From contig NZ_CAUEQY010000005.1 of assembly GCF_959020145.1 (NCBI RefSeq), forward strand, positions 1 through 64,000: a DNA stretch of 64,000 nt, read 5' to 3'. The translations under genes and the position numbers were made by a program. Origin of the DNA: an uncultured Bifidobacterium sp. Its GTDB lineage: Bacteria > Actinomycetota > Actinomycetes > Actinomycetales > Bifidobacteriaceae. Below the pieces are notes generated by a model. The model was not told where the DNA came from. It made no database searches and worked only from the letters and a program-made list of their open reading frames with translations. Of this stretch, positions 52,795 through 62,333 are shown in pieces (the stretch's first letter is position 1; every line of letters begins with the position of its first letter).

Positions 52795-53544
52795 TTATCT
52801 GCGACGCCTGATGGGAGCCAGCTCGAACACCTCGTCGGACGTCTTCGCCACTTCCGGACTGTGCGTGACGATGATGACGCAACGATGCCCATCATGCGCC
52901 AACGTTCGGAAAATACCCATGATGTCGTCCTGGGTGGCCAGGTCGAGATTGCCGGTCGGCTCGTCCGCGACGATGATGGAAGGGCCGTAGCTTAACGCGC
53001 GGGCGATCGCCACACGCTGCTGTTCGCCGCCGGACAGGTGCAGGATACGTTCGTTCGTGTATTCCTTCGGCAGATGCACCTGTTTGAGCAATTCTTCGAC
53101 GATTGCTTTCTTCGACTTGTCGAACGATTTGCCGGACGCGTCCATCGACAGGATGATGTTCTCCGCCACCGTAAGGTTCGGCAGCAGGTTGAAGCTTTGG
53201 AAGATCACGCCGATGTCATGGCTGCGGAAACGGTAGCGGTCTCGTTCCGACAGGTCGGCGCCATCGACCAGCACCATGCCTTCCGTGGGGGTCGCCAGTC
53301 CCGAGATGAGCGACAGCAGCGTGGTCTTGCCCGCTCCGGACGGTCCGGTGATGGCATGCACCTTGCCGGCTTGGAAATCGTGGCTGATGTTCTTCAGCAC
53401 ACGCTTGCCGCCTTTGGCGTAGGCGTAGCTGACATTGTCCAGGCGCAATGTGGGCGGATTGGTCCGCTGCGATTGTGCGCCGTTGGCTTCGACGGCTTCT
53501 TTTGCGATTGCCGTATCGGCGGTATCCGCGGAATTCGTTGTCAT
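52795..53544 (-). CDS. LolD/MacB-type ABC transporter ATPase
   Basis: A 249-residue ABC ATPase of the MacB/LolD type. Walker A GPSGAGKTTLLSLISG, Q-loop VIFQSFNLLPNLTV, signature LSGGEQQRVAIARAL, Walker B IIVADEPTGNLD, H-loop IIVTHSPEVA. Such ATPases work with FtsX-like permeases in peptide or lipid export. Its expected permease lies just upstream but is broken, so this subunit may be without a partner or serve another one. AAAGGACCTCCC precedes the ATG at 53544; earlier starts lie in the pseudogene. Confidence 0.92.
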   Translation of the reverse strand: MTTNSADTADTAIAKEAVEANGAQSQRTNPPTLRLDNVSYAYAKGGKRVLKNISHDFQAGKVHAITGPSGAGKTTLLSLISGLATPTEGMVLVDGADLSERDRYRFRSHDIGVIFQSFNLLPNLTVAENIILSMDASGKSFDKSKKAIVEELLKQVHLPKEYTNERILHLSGGEQQRVAIARALSYGPSIIVADEPTGNLDLATQDDIMGIFRTLAHDGHRCVIIVTHSPEVAKTSDEVFELAPIRRRR

Positions 53545-53581
53545 GGGAGGTCCTTTCCAGAAAAAACGTGCGATTGGATTG

Positions 53582-54312
53582 TCAGGAACGGTCGGCGAGC
53601 GATTTGGAGATGATGGCATCGCCATCACTGCTCGCGTCATAGCCGAACACCTTGCCCTTCACCATCGTGAAGCTGCCATTGGAGGCGTTGGCGACGGCCT
53701 CGTCGCTGGAGAAGCCGATTAGGGAGAAATCGCCGCTGACCATGCCCGCGCCGTCTTTGCTGCCCGCGACGTCGCCCATTTGTCCGTCGGGGCCACCGGA
53801 CTGTTCATCCTGACGGGTGCCGTTATCCGTACCGGCGGTATCAGACGAATCCTTCATATTGGACGAGCCGGACGAGCTGGATGAATCCGAACCGGACGAA
53901 TCGGTGACCGGCTGGAAATCGTCGGTCGCCGCCAACCCCGTGGTCTCCATATAATAGTGGATTTCATCGCGGATGAAGCCTTCGCGTACTTCTGATAGTC
54001 GGCAAGCGAAAACTGCTTGTCGGCCAAAGCGGAACGCATGGCGTCGAAGTCAGGTTTGGCGGAAGCATCGGACGAATCGGAATCCGACTTGGACTGCTCG
54101 CGCGATTCGGAAATGAGTTTGCCGCGATCAAGGCTGATCTGCGCGGTGACGGTGGTGTTATCTAATCCGCTGCTTCTTGCGGTGGCGGCCGCCTGCCGGA
54201 TGGATAGGCCGATTGTGGCGGCAGCGGCGATGATGGTCACGATGACGATGATGAGCATATTGCGTCCCTTGTTGCGGGTGACGCTTTTCCATGCGTTTTT
54301 GACGACGAACAT
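53582..54312 (-). pseudogene. ABC permease (FtsX/MacB-like), frameshifted and truncated
   Basis: Starts MFVVKNAWKSVTRNKGRN with one membrane anchor (NMLIIVIVTIIAAAATIGL), then an exported region. Near 53951-53956 the frame breaks: KASSAMKST runs out of register and the homologous sequence resumes one frame over as METTGLAATDDFQPVTDSSG, consistent with one lost base. The resumed frame ends at IISKSLADRS, where intact relatives would continue into the FtsX core with three more helices. Those are absent: the ATPase gene follows 37 bases on. Both a frameshift and a 3' deletion are therefore inferred. Confidence 0.75.
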
Positions 54313-54522
54313 GGCTGTTTCCTTATGTGTTTCGATAGATATGAGCGATTGATGGTTCCGCGCCGCTCGCGATCGGCGTTTATGCTGATGGTAAAAGTTG
54401 TATCTGGCATACAACAGAAAGACGCTTTGTTCGCGCTGGGATGCGGCTGGATGTTTTCTGGACGCCTCGAAACATGACATGGCCGCGTCGCCAACCGCTT
54501 CGAAGGTGTTAGGCTAACGCGT

Positions 54523-55395
54523 ATGCCTATGAAATCCGAAGTCATTGCAAACCCAAGGGCCGAACGCGTCCGCAGGGTCTCCGAACTTGCCGACAGGAAA
54601 GGCCGCAAGCGGTCCGGCAGGTTCATGGTGGAAGGACCGCAGTCGGTACGTGAACTGCTCTCCTGGCATCCCGACATCGTCGAGGATCTGTATGTGGAGG
54701 TCGTCTCCGCCGAACCGGACGCGGCTTTCATCACGCCTACCGTGGCGCAGATGGCCGGCAAGGCCATGCAGGCCGGTGCTTACGTGCATAAGGTGACGCA
54801 TGCCGTCATGCAGCACATGAGCTCCGACGCGCAGGGAGTGCTCGCCGTCGCCGACATGCGCGCTTTCCTCGATTCCGCCGTCATTGATGGCGATTCCGAC
54901 GAACGCACGATGGTCGCCGCGTTCTGGCAGGTGCGCGATCCGGGCAACGCCGGCACCGTGATTCGTTCCGCGGATGCGGCCGGTTGCGCGGGCGTGGTGC
55001 TGGTGGACGACTGCGTGGACATCTTCAACCCGAAGGTGATTCGTTCCACTGCCGGCTCGCTGTTCCATCTGCCGGTCGTCTCCATGGACACGGACGAGTA
55101 TTTCGATTGGTGTGCGGAACGTGGACTCGCCGTGTACGCCGCCGACGTGTATGGTACCGACGCACGGCCGCCGGAACCGCTTACGGACGTGCTTGCCGTG
55201 CCGCAATCACTTGCGCAAGCCAAGACGGTGCTGTTCGGCAACGAGGCGCGCGGGCTGACCCAGGATGTGTTGGAACGCGTCGACAGAATCGTGTCGATTC
55301 CCATCTACGGCAAGGCGGAATCGCTCAATCTCGGCACCAGCGCGGCGGTGATGCTGCTGAGCTTGGCTATGTCGAGTCATGTTGAAAGAATGTGA
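54523..55395 (+). CDS. TrmH/SpoU-family RNA 2'-O-methyltransferase
   Basis: A 290-residue SPOUT methyltransferase with an N-terminal RNA-binding domain. Motif 1 DPGNAGTVIRSADAAGCAGV, motif 2 LFGNEARGLTQDVL and motif 3 IPIYGKAESLNLGTSAAVML form the knotted AdoMet site. It probably methylates rRNA or tRNA ribose; the exact site is unknown. It lies directly upstream of pheS on the same strand, a common actinobacterial arrangement. Start at 54523; MKSEV at 54529 is an alternative. Confidence 0.92.
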   Translation: MPMKSEVIANPRAERVRRVSELADRKGRKRSGRFMVEGPQSVRELLSWHPDIVEDLYVEVVSAEPDAAFITPTVAQMAGKAMQAGAYVHKVTHAVMQHMSSDAQGVLAVADMRAFLDSAVIDGDSDERTMVAAFWQVRDPGNAGTVIRSADAAGCAGVVLVDDCVDIFNPKVIRSTAGSLFHLPVVSMDTDEYFDWCAERGLAVYAADVYGTDARPPEPLTDVLAVPQSLAQAKTVLFGNEARGLTQDVLERVDRIVSIPIYGKAESLNLGTSAAVMLLSLAMSSHVERM

Positions 55396-55461
55396 AGTCG
55401 TAAAAACGTTGGAATTGCGCGTTTTATGCGTAAAACAAACGGTTGATAAGAAAGGTATCTC

Positions 55462-56529
55462 GTGGCAGAGGGTGCGGTATTCGACGCCCAAGCGGTAACC
55501 GATGCGGTTGCCGAGGGCATCGCGAAAATCGAAAACGCCTCCACAATGGAGGAATTGAAAGCCATCAAGACGCAGTACGCCGGAGCGGAATCCGCGATGA
55601 CGCAGGCCAGCAAGGCCATCGGCGCGTTGCCGAAGGACCAGAAGAAAGACGCCGGTAAGCTCATGGGCAAGCTTCGCGCCGACTTCGGTCGTGCGTTCGG
55701 CACCAAGGAAAAGCAAGTCAAGGCCGAAGAAGAGGCCCGCGAGCTTGCTGCCGAAACCGTGGATATGACCTTGCCGGTCAACCGCAAGCCGCTTGGCGCC
55801 CGACATCCGCTGCCGAAGCTGATGGAGGATGTCGAGGACTTCTTTATCTCCATGGGCTGGCAGATTTCCGACGGTCCGGAAGTGGAAACCGAATGGTATG
55901 ACTTCGACGCGCTGAACTTCGGTCCGGACCATCCGGCCCGCCAGATGCAGGACACCTTCTACGTCAAGGGCAATCAGGCCAAGGACGCCGCGGGCTTCGT
56001 CGGCTCCAACATGGTGCTGCGCACCCAGACTTCGTCCGATCAGGTCCGTGGACTCATCACCCGTGGCGTGCCGCTGTACATCGCCTGCCCGGGCCGTGTG
56101 TTCCGTACCGACGAACTTGACGCCACCCACACCCCGGTGTTCCATCAGGTGGAGGCCCTCGCCGTGGACAAGCATCTGACCATGGCCGATTTGAAGGGCG
56201 TGCTCGACAAGCTTGCCGTGGCCATGTTCGGCCCGGAAGCCAAAACCCGTCTGCGTCCGAGCTACTTCCCGTTCACCGAGCCGAGCGCCGAGCTCGACCT
56301 GTGGTTCCCCGATAAGAAGGGCGGCGCCGGTTGGCTTGAATGGGGCGGCTGCGGCATGGTCAACCCGAACGTGCTGAAGTCTGCGGGCCTCGATCCTGAG
56401 GTCTACACCGGCTTCGCCTTCGGCGTCGGCGTGGAACGTACCCTGCTGCTGCGCCACGACATCAACGACATGCACGACCTGGTGGAAGGCGACGTGCGAT
56501 TCAGCGAACAGTTTGTGATGGGGGAGTGA
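55462..56529 (+). CDS. pheS: Phenylalanyl-tRNA synthetase alpha subunit
   Basis: A 355-residue class II synthetase subunit that, with PheT, charges tRNA-Phe. N-terminal coiled-coil tRNA-binding arm (about 1-95), then catalytic core: HPLPKLMEDVEDFFISMGWQ, motif 2 region GRVFRTDELDATHTPVFHQV, and motif 3 GFAFGVGVERTLLLRHDIND. Start is GTG at 55462 with AAGAAAGG upstream. pheT begins seven bases after its stop. The gene pair is essential. Confidence 0.97.
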   Translation: MAEGAVFDAQAVTDAVAEGIAKIENASTMEELKAIKTQYAGAESAMTQASKAIGALPKDQKKDAGKLMGKLRADFGRAFGTKEKQVKAEEEARELAAETVDMTLPVNRKPLGARHPLPKLMEDVEDFFISMGWQISDGPEVETEWYDFDALNFGPDHPARQMQDTFYVKGNQAKDAAGFVGSNMVLRTQTSSDQVRGLITRGVPLYIACPGRVFRTDELDATHTPVFHQVEALAVDKHLTMADLKGVLDKLAVAMFGPEAKTRLRPSYFPFTEPSAELDLWFPDKKGGAGWLEWGGCGMVNPNVLKSAGLDPEVYTGFAFGVGVERTLLLRHDINDMHDLVEGDVRFSEQFVMGE

Positions 56530-56536
56530 TTGACCC

Positions 56537-59146
56537 ATGCCAATGGTTGACATTGATTGGCTCAAGGACCATGTCGAGGTTCCGGAAGGCCTTACGTATG
56601 AACAGCTTGCCAAGGATCTGGTGAAGGTCGGCCTCGAAGAGGAAGAGATCCACACCTCCCAGGTCACCGGCCCGATTGTCGTCGGCTATGTGGTCGACGC
56701 CACTCCGGAACCGCAGAAGAACGGCAAGATCATCAACTGGTGTCATGTGGACGTCGGCGACGAATACAACGAGACCGATGAAAACGGCAACAAGGTGCCA
56801 CGCGGCATCATCTGCGGAGCTCCGAACATGGCAGCCGGCGAGAAGGTTGTCGTGACCCTGCCGGGCGCCGTGCTGCCAGGCGATTTCAAGATCGAACCGC
56901 GCAAGACCTACGGCCACATCTCCAACGGCATGTGCGCCTCCGAGCGCGAGCTTGGTCTGGGTGATAACCACGACGGCATCATCCTGCTACGCAAGTACGG
57001 CTTCACCCCGGAGGAATACGAAAAGCTCCAGCCGGGCGATGACGCCATGCATCTGCTGCACCTGGACCAGCCGCTGCTGGAAATCAACATCACCCCGGAT
57101 CGCGGCTACGCGTTCTCCTACCGTGGCGTGGCCCGCGAATACCACCATTCCACTGGCGCCGTCTACACTGATCCGGCAACCGCCCTCGGCAAGAAGGCGC
57201 CCGTCACTCAGGGTCTGCCGGAAGGTGTCAAGAGCGACATCGAAGTGATTGTCGACGACAAGAATCCGATTCACGGTGTGGTCGGCTGCGATCGCTACTA
57301 CGCGCGCGCCGTGCGTGGTTTCGACCCGGCAAGCCACACGCCGAACTGGATGCGCCGCCGCCTAATCCGCGCGGGCATGCGCTCCATCTCTTTGGCGGTG
57401 GACGTCACCAATTACGTGATGCTTGATCTTGGCCAGCCGATGCATGCCTACGATCTGGACAAGATTGAAGGACCGATCGTCGTGCGCCGCGCCAACGAAG
57501 GTGAGAAGCTCACCACATTGGACGGCAAGGATCATGACCTGAGCGTCGAAGACCTGCTGATCACCGACTCGCCGAACGGCGAGCGTGGCTCTCGTGTGCT
57601 TGGCATCGCCGGCGTGATGGGCGGCCTGTATGGCGAGGTCACTGCTGAAACTAAGAACATCCTGCTGGAATCCGCTCATTTCGACCAAGTATCGATCGCG
57701 CGTTCCGCACGTCGTCACAAGATTCCGTCCGAAGCGTCCCGTCGTTTCGAGCGTGGCGTGGATGATCAGCTGCAGCCGGCTGCCGCCCAGATGGCCGCCG
57801 AGCTTCTGGTCAAGTACGGCAACGGCGAGCCGAGCGAGCACCCGACTGATTACAACACCGTCTGCAATCGTCGTCCGATTCTGTTCAAGGCGTCCGAAGT
57901 GGCCCGCGTGGCGGGACTGGACACTGACGTGAACACCATCAGCGACATTCTCACCGATATCGGCTGCACTGTGGCCGGCGGTGGCAACGGTGAGTTCTCC
58001 GTGACTCCGCCGAGCTGGCGTCCGGACCTCAACGAACCGTGCGATCTGGTGGAGGAAGTGGCCCGTCTGGTCGGCTACGATGAGATTCCGGTCACCGTGC
58101 CGCCGGCACCGGTCGAAGGCAAGGTCGGACTGACCGCCGAACAGCTGCGCAAGCGCCAGGTGGCCGACGAACTCGCCGAATACGGCATGGTGGAGACCCT
58201 GAGCTATCCGTTCGTGGGCGACGAAGATTACAAGAACTTCGCACTTGACGCCGACGCCACCAAGAAGGTCAGCGTCGAAATTGCCAACCCACTGGCCGGC
58301 GATCGCCCGTTCCTGCGTCGCGACATCATCCCGACCCTCGCGCAGACCGTGCAGCGTAACCTGCGCCGTGGCGTGGAAAACGTGTCGCTGTACGAAATCG
58401 GACACGTCTACCTGTGGGATCCGAACGCTCCGGCGATTCCGGCATTGCCGGGTGCCGTCAAGCCGACCGACGAGCAGTTGGCCGCGCTTGACGCAGGTCT
58501 GCCGGACCAGCCGATGCACGTCGCCGGCATTCTGACCGGCAACGCCGTCGACTCCGGCTGGATGGGCGATCGCCGCGCCGTGGACTGGTCCGACGCAGTC
58601 GAAGCCGTGCAGCGTATTTCCGACCGCATCGGCGCAAAGCTCACGTTGGACCAGCCGAAGGCTGAGGACGTACCCGCGCAGTGGCATCCGGGCCGTGCGG
58701 CACGTGTGATGGCAGGTGACACGTTCGTCGGCATGGTCGGCGAGCTTCACCCGCATGTCAACGAAGCGTTGGGCTTCCCGGCCCATTCCGCCGCGTTCGA
58801 ACTGAACCTGACCGCGCTGTTCGCCACCTTGAGCGGCAAGCCGGTGCAGGCCAAGCCGATTTCCACCTTCCCGCCGGTCAAGCAGGATCTGGCCTTCACT
58901 GTGTCGACGGACGTCACCGCCGCCGAACTCGAGAAGACCATCGTCGAAGCCGCCGGCAACAGCTTGGAGAGCATCGACCTGTTCGACGTGTACACCGGCG
59001 ACCAGCTGGGTGAGGGATTGAAGTCCCTCGCATACGCCGTCACGTTCCGCGCTGAGGACAAGACGCTGACCTCCGAGGACAGCGAAGCCATTCGCAAGCG
59101 CATCGTGGATGCGGCCGCGAAGCTGGGCGCGCAACTGCGTGCCTGA
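56537..59146 (+). CDS. pheT: Phenylalanyl-tRNA synthetase beta subunit
   Basis: An 869-residue subunit. In order: N-terminal OB/tRNA-binding domain (IVVGYVVDATPEPQKNGKII), B3/B4 editing region (RAVDFDP-like segments, MRRRLIRAGMRSISLAVDVT), B5 domain, a catalytic-like core (SYPFVGDEDYKNF, NPLAGDRPFLRRDIIPTLAQ), and a C-terminal anticodon-binding FDX-ACB domain (STFPPVKQDLAFTVSTDVTA). Slightly longer than the usual ~800. Coupled to pheS. It ends 44 bases before the DUF4190 gene. Confidence 0.97.
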   Translation: MPMVDIDWLKDHVEVPEGLTYEQLAKDLVKVGLEEEEIHTSQVTGPIVVGYVVDATPEPQKNGKIINWCHVDVGDEYNETDENGNKVPRGIICGAPNMAAGEKVVVTLPGAVLPGDFKIEPRKTYGHISNGMCASERELGLGDNHDGIILLRKYGFTPEEYEKLQPGDDAMHLLHLDQPLLEINITPDRGYAFSYRGVAREYHHSTGAVYTDPATALGKKAPVTQGLPEGVKSDIEVIVDDKNPIHGVVGCDRYYARAVRGFDPASHTPNWMRRRLIRAGMRSISLAVDVTNYVMLDLGQPMHAYDLDKIEGPIVVRRANEGEKLTTLDGKDHDLSVEDLLITDSPNGERGSRVLGIAGVMGGLYGEVTAETKNILLESAHFDQVSIARSARRHKIPSEASRRFERGVDDQLQPAAAQMAAELLVKYGNGEPSEHPTDYNTVCNRRPILFKASEVARVAGLDTDVNTISDILTDIGCTVAGGGNGEFSVTPPSWRPDLNEPCDLVEEVARLVGYDEIPVTVPPAPVEGKVGLTAEQLRKRQVADELAEYGMVETLSYPFVGDEDYKNFALDADATKKVSVEIANPLAGDRPFLRRDIIPTLAQTVQRNLRRGVENVSLYEIGHVYLWDPNAPAIPALPGAVKPTDEQLAALDAGLPDQPMHVAGILTGNAVDSGWMGDRRAVDWSDAVEAVQRISDRIGAKLTLDQPKAEDVPAQWHPGRAARVMAGDTFVGMVGELHPHVNEALGFPAHSAAFELNLTALFATLSGKPVQAKPISTFPPVKQDLAFTVSTDVTAAELEKTIVEAAGNSLESIDLFDVYTGDQLGEGLKSLAYAVTFRAEDKTLTSEDSEAIRKRIVDAAAKLGAQLRA

Positions 59147-59190
59147 CACGTCAAGTCCATCGAAGTAACCAAAAAGATAAAGAGGACGAC

Positions 59191-59916
59191 ATGAACGAAC
59201 CGGAGCAGAACCAGCCGATCAACCCCGACGAAGGGCAGGAGGCGGCCGGGGCTGCTCCGGTTTCGTCGTCTTCGCCGTCGGACCAGTCGGCACAGCCGGA
59301 ATTCGGACAGTACAACCAGCCTGAATATGGCGCGATGTCCAACCAGTATCCGGCGAACTACAATCCATACATGTATGGGGCTCCCGACCAGCCCAAGCCG
59401 GCGGACGATGCACAACAAACGGCGCAGCGGCCGCAGACGAATCCGTATATGCAGAACGGGTATCCGGCGAATCCATATGATGCATCGGGACGGCAGCAAT
59501 CAGGCCAGCCCAATGGCTATCAGTATGGACCAAATCAATACGGGCCAAACCAGTATGGGCCGAATCCATACCAACAGCCCGGCATATATCCCATCAACCC
59601 GAATGATCCCAGCCAGAACCCCCTGTACGGCCATTGGGATAGCTATGCGATCATCTCGTTCGTGTTCGCACTATTCCTGCCGGTACCGGTCATCCCTGCG
59701 GTGATGGGCGCCATCGCCATGTGGCGTACCAAAAAACTGCATATGAAAGGCTACGCGCTTGGCGTGGCAGCGCTGATTATCAACGTGCTGTACACCATTG
59801 CGGTGATTTGGATGACGGTTCACGGCATTTCCACAGCCGATTTGTATAACCAGATGATGCAGTACATGTTCGGTGGCAGTGGACAAAGTGGTGATTCCAG
59901 CTCGATTTCCGCCTGA
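59191..59916 (+). CDS. DUF4190 membrane protein with Tyr/Pro/Gln-rich N-terminus
   Basis: A 241-residue protein. The first ~150 residues are disordered and rich in Pro, Tyr, Gln and Asn, with tandem QYGPNQYGPNQYGPNPY units. The C-terminal ~90 residues hold a DUF4190-type pair of membrane helices (SYAIISFVFALFLPVPVIP and YALGVAALIINVLYTIAVIW). Such proteins are common in actinobacteria, role unknown. AAAGAGG precedes the ATG. It lies behind pheT and may be read through from it. Confidence 0.85.
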   Translation: MNEPEQNQPINPDEGQEAAGAAPVSSSSPSDQSAQPEFGQYNQPEYGAMSNQYPANYNPYMYGAPDQPKPADDAQQTAQRPQTNPYMQNGYPANPYDASGRQQSGQPNGYQYGPNQYGPNQYGPNPYQQPGIYPINPNDPSQNPLYGHWDSYAIISFVFALFLPVPVIPAVMGAIAMWRTKKLHMKGYALGVAALIINVLYTIAVIWMTVHGISTADLYNQMMQYMFGGSGQSGDSSSISA

Positions 59917-59985
59917 AACCAATCTTTTTATGTTCGTCTGAACGGTCCCGTTATGGGCGGTGACCACTATCCGACACGATTGAAC

Positions 59986-60021
59986 TGCATAATTATGCAA
60001 TGTAGTGCATAAAGTGTATGC
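59986..60021. promoter_or_regulatory. ARG-box-like operator before argC
   Basis: TGCATAATTATGCA (59986-59999) is a perfect 14-base palindrome, followed by TGCATAAAGTGTATGC (60006-60021), a second imperfect one. AT-rich paired palindromes of this kind, ~20 bases apart, are typical ArgR binding sites upstream of arginine genes. Confidence 0.65.
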
Positions 60022-60059
60022 TGAATGTGTTTCAACGAGTCAAGGAAAAGAGACGTGAC

Positions 60060-61154
60060 ATGGCCAAATACACGGTAGCCGTGGCCGGCGCGACTGGATA
60101 CGCGGGTGGTGAGGCGCTGCGCATACTCGCGGCACACCCGAATTTCGAAGTGACCTGCGTCGCCGGACATTCTTCGGTGGGGGACAAGCTTGGCAAGCAT
60201 ATGCCGCACATTCCGCAGTTGGCGGACCTCGTGGTCGAGGACACCACGCCGGAAGTGCTCAACGGCCATGACGTGATCATCCTGGCATTGCCTCATGGCG
60301 CTTCCGGAGCATTGGCCTCCCAGCTTGACCCGAATGCCGTGGTGGTGGATTTGGGCGCAGACCACCGTCTTGAGGAGAAGAGCGCGTGGGACGCGTTCTA
60401 CGGCGGTGACTTCTACCAGCATTGGACCTACGGCATGCCGGAACTCATCACCGGCGTCGCGGCTGACGGCTCCTACAGCCGTCAGCGTGAAGCGCTTCCC
60501 GGCACCAAGCGCATTGCGGGACCGGGCTGCAACGTCACTGCGACCACGCTGGCTTTGCAACCGGGCATTGCGCAGGGTCTTGTCGAATCGAAAGACATCG
60601 TGGCTGATTTGGTGGTCGGTTATTCCGGCGCCGGCAAGAACCTCAAGCGCACCAATCTGCTTGCGGCTGAGGCGTTTGGTTCCGCTCTGCCGTATTCGGT
60701 AGGCGGTACGCACCGCCACATTCCGGAGATCCTGCAGAACTTCGCGCACGCGGCCGGCAAGAGTGCTGCGGAGGCGGACGATTACACCCTCGCCTTCACG
60801 CCGATTCTCGCGCCGATGGCGCGCGGCATTCTCGCCACCGTTTCCGCCAAACTTACCGACAAAGCGCTTGGCATGACGGATGCCGAGATCCGCCAGGTCT
60901 GGCTGGATGCATACGAAGGCCAGGATTTCATGGTGGTGCTGCCTGAAGGCGTGATGCCGGCCACCGCCAACATCATCGGTTCTAACGCGGCCCACATTCA
61001 AGTGGTCGTCGACCATCATGCCGGCCGCCTGCTGGCATTCGCGGCCATCGACAACCTCAACCGAGGAACCGCCGGGCAGGCCGTGCAGTCGCTGAATGTG
61101 GCATTGGGACTTCCTGAGGATGCAGGATTGACGAAGATTGGAGTGGCACCGTGA
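60060..61154 (+). CDS. argC: N-acetyl-gamma-glutamyl-phosphate reductase
   Basis: A 364-residue enzyme of step three of arginine synthesis, reducing N-acetylglutamyl phosphate to the semialdehyde with NADPH. Rossmann motif VAGATGYAGGEALRIL; catalytic Cys in IAGPGCNVTATTLAL; VGYSGAGKNLKR and GTHRHIPEI follow. AAGGAAAAGAG precedes ATG 60060; an ATG at 60018 adds 14 residues and lies in the operator region. Its stop overlaps the argJ GTG start (GTGA). Confidence 0.97.
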   Translation: MAKYTVAVAGATGYAGGEALRILAAHPNFEVTCVAGHSSVGDKLGKHMPHIPQLADLVVEDTTPEVLNGHDVIILALPHGASGALASQLDPNAVVVDLGADHRLEEKSAWDAFYGGDFYQHWTYGMPELITGVAADGSYSRQREALPGTKRIAGPGCNVTATTLALQPGIAQGLVESKDIVADLVVGYSGAGKNLKRTNLLAAEAFGSALPYSVGGTHRHIPEILQNFAHAAGKSAAEADDYTLAFTPILAPMARGILATVSAKLTDKALGMTDAEIRQVWLDAYEGQDFMVVLPEGVMPATANIIGSNAAHIQVVVDHHAGRLLAFAAIDNLNRGTAGQAVQSLNVALGLPEDAGLTKIGVAP

Positions 61155-62323
61155 GCGTAACGTTCGCACAAGGTTTTTCCGCAGCTGGCGTGGCAGCTGG
61201 CATTTCCGCGGTCGAAGGCAAGAAGGATCTGGCTCTCGTGGTCAACAATGGACCGCTTGACGCCGCTGCCGGCGTGTTCACCTCGAACCGTTTCTGCGCG
61301 GCCCCTGTGCAGTGGTCGAGGAACATCGTATCCGACGGCCATGTGAAGGCCGTGATTCTGAACTCCGGCGGCGCCAACGCATGCACCGGCAAGCCAGGAT
61401 ACGAGCAGTCCAAGGCCACCGCTGAAAAGGTCGCCGGCCTCATCGGCGCCAAAGCCGAAGACGTGGCCGTATGTTCCACTGGTCTCATCGGCGAATTGCT
61501 GCCGCTCGACAACGTGCTGTCCGGCGCGGACAAGGCATTTGAAACCCTTGCCGATACCGCCGAAGCCGGAGCCGATGCGTCGCACGCCATCATGACCACC
61601 GACACCAAGCCGAAAACCGTCGAGCTGGAAGGTTCCAACGGCTTCCGTATCGGTGGCATGGTCAAGGGTTCCGGCATGATCGCCCCGCAGCTGGCCACCA
61701 TGCTGTGCGTCATCACCACCGATGCCGTCGTGACCGCCGGACAGCTTCAAGCCGCCTTGAACGCCGGAGTCGAAATGTCGTTCAACCGCATCGACGTGGA
61801 CGGCTGCATGTCCACCAACGACACCGTGTTGCTGCTGGCTTCCGGCGCGTCCGGCATCGAACCGGACCCGGACGAGTTCAAAGAGCTTGTGGCCAAGGCC
61901 ACCGCCTCGCTCGCCCGCCAGATCATCGGCGACGGCGAAGGCGCAAGCCATGACATCCGTGTCAAAGTTACCGGCGCGACCACCGAAGAAGCCGCTCTGG
62001 CATGCGGTCGCGCGGTCGCAGCGTCCAATCTGCTCAAATGCGCCATCTCCGGCAACGATCCGAACTGGGGCCGCATCGTCAGCTCCCTCGGCACCGTGCC
62101 GCCCGACGTCGCACCATACGATTCCGAAAAGGTCACGGTGGACGTCAACGGCGTACGCATCTGCGAAAACGGCGGAGCCGGACGCGACCGCTCCGAAGTG
62201 GACATGACCCCACGCGAGGTGCACATCGACATCGACCTGAACGCCGGAGAAGCGGAAGCGACCGTCTGGACCGACGATCTGACCCACGAATACGTACACA
62301 TCAACGCTGACTACGAAAGCTGA
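61151..62323 (+). CDS. argJ: Bifunctional glutamate N-acetyltransferase / ornithine acetyltransferase
   Basis: A 390-residue enzyme that recycles acetyl groups between acetylornithine and glutamate, and may also acetylate glutamate from acetyl-CoA. It self-cleaves at the conserved APQLATMLCVITTDA, with nucleophile Thr183. Other marks: VLNSGGANACTG and SGNDPNWGRI. GTG start overlapping argC stop, hence translational coupling. Confidence 0.97.
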   Translation: MSVTFAQGFSAAGVAAGISAVEGKKDLALVVNNGPLDAAAGVFTSNRFCAAPVQWSRNIVSDGHVKAVILNSGGANACTGKPGYEQSKATAEKVAGLIGAKAEDVAVCSTGLIGELLPLDNVLSGADKAFETLADTAEAGADASHAIMTTDTKPKTVELEGSNGFRIGGMVKGSGMIAPQLATMLCVITTDAVVTAGQLQAALNAGVEMSFNRIDVDGCMSTNDTVLLLASGASGIEPDPDEFKELVAKATASLARQIIGDGEGASHDIRVKVTGATTEEAALACGRAVAASNLLKCAISGNDPNWGRIVSSLGTVPPDVAPYDSEKVTVDVNGVRICENGGAGRDRSEVDMTPREVHIDIDLNAGEAEATVWTDDLTHEYVHINADYES

Positions 62324-62333
62324 TCGAATAGGA

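Noticed and set aside
57362..59149. 595-residue minus-strand frame opposite pheT
   Set aside because: It is the antisense of a well-matched pheT, rich in His/Arg/Gly, with no ribosome site or family motif.
59986..60021. CRISPR-like or phage repeat
   Set aside because: Only two short palindromes, different in sequence; position before argC makes operators a better explanation.
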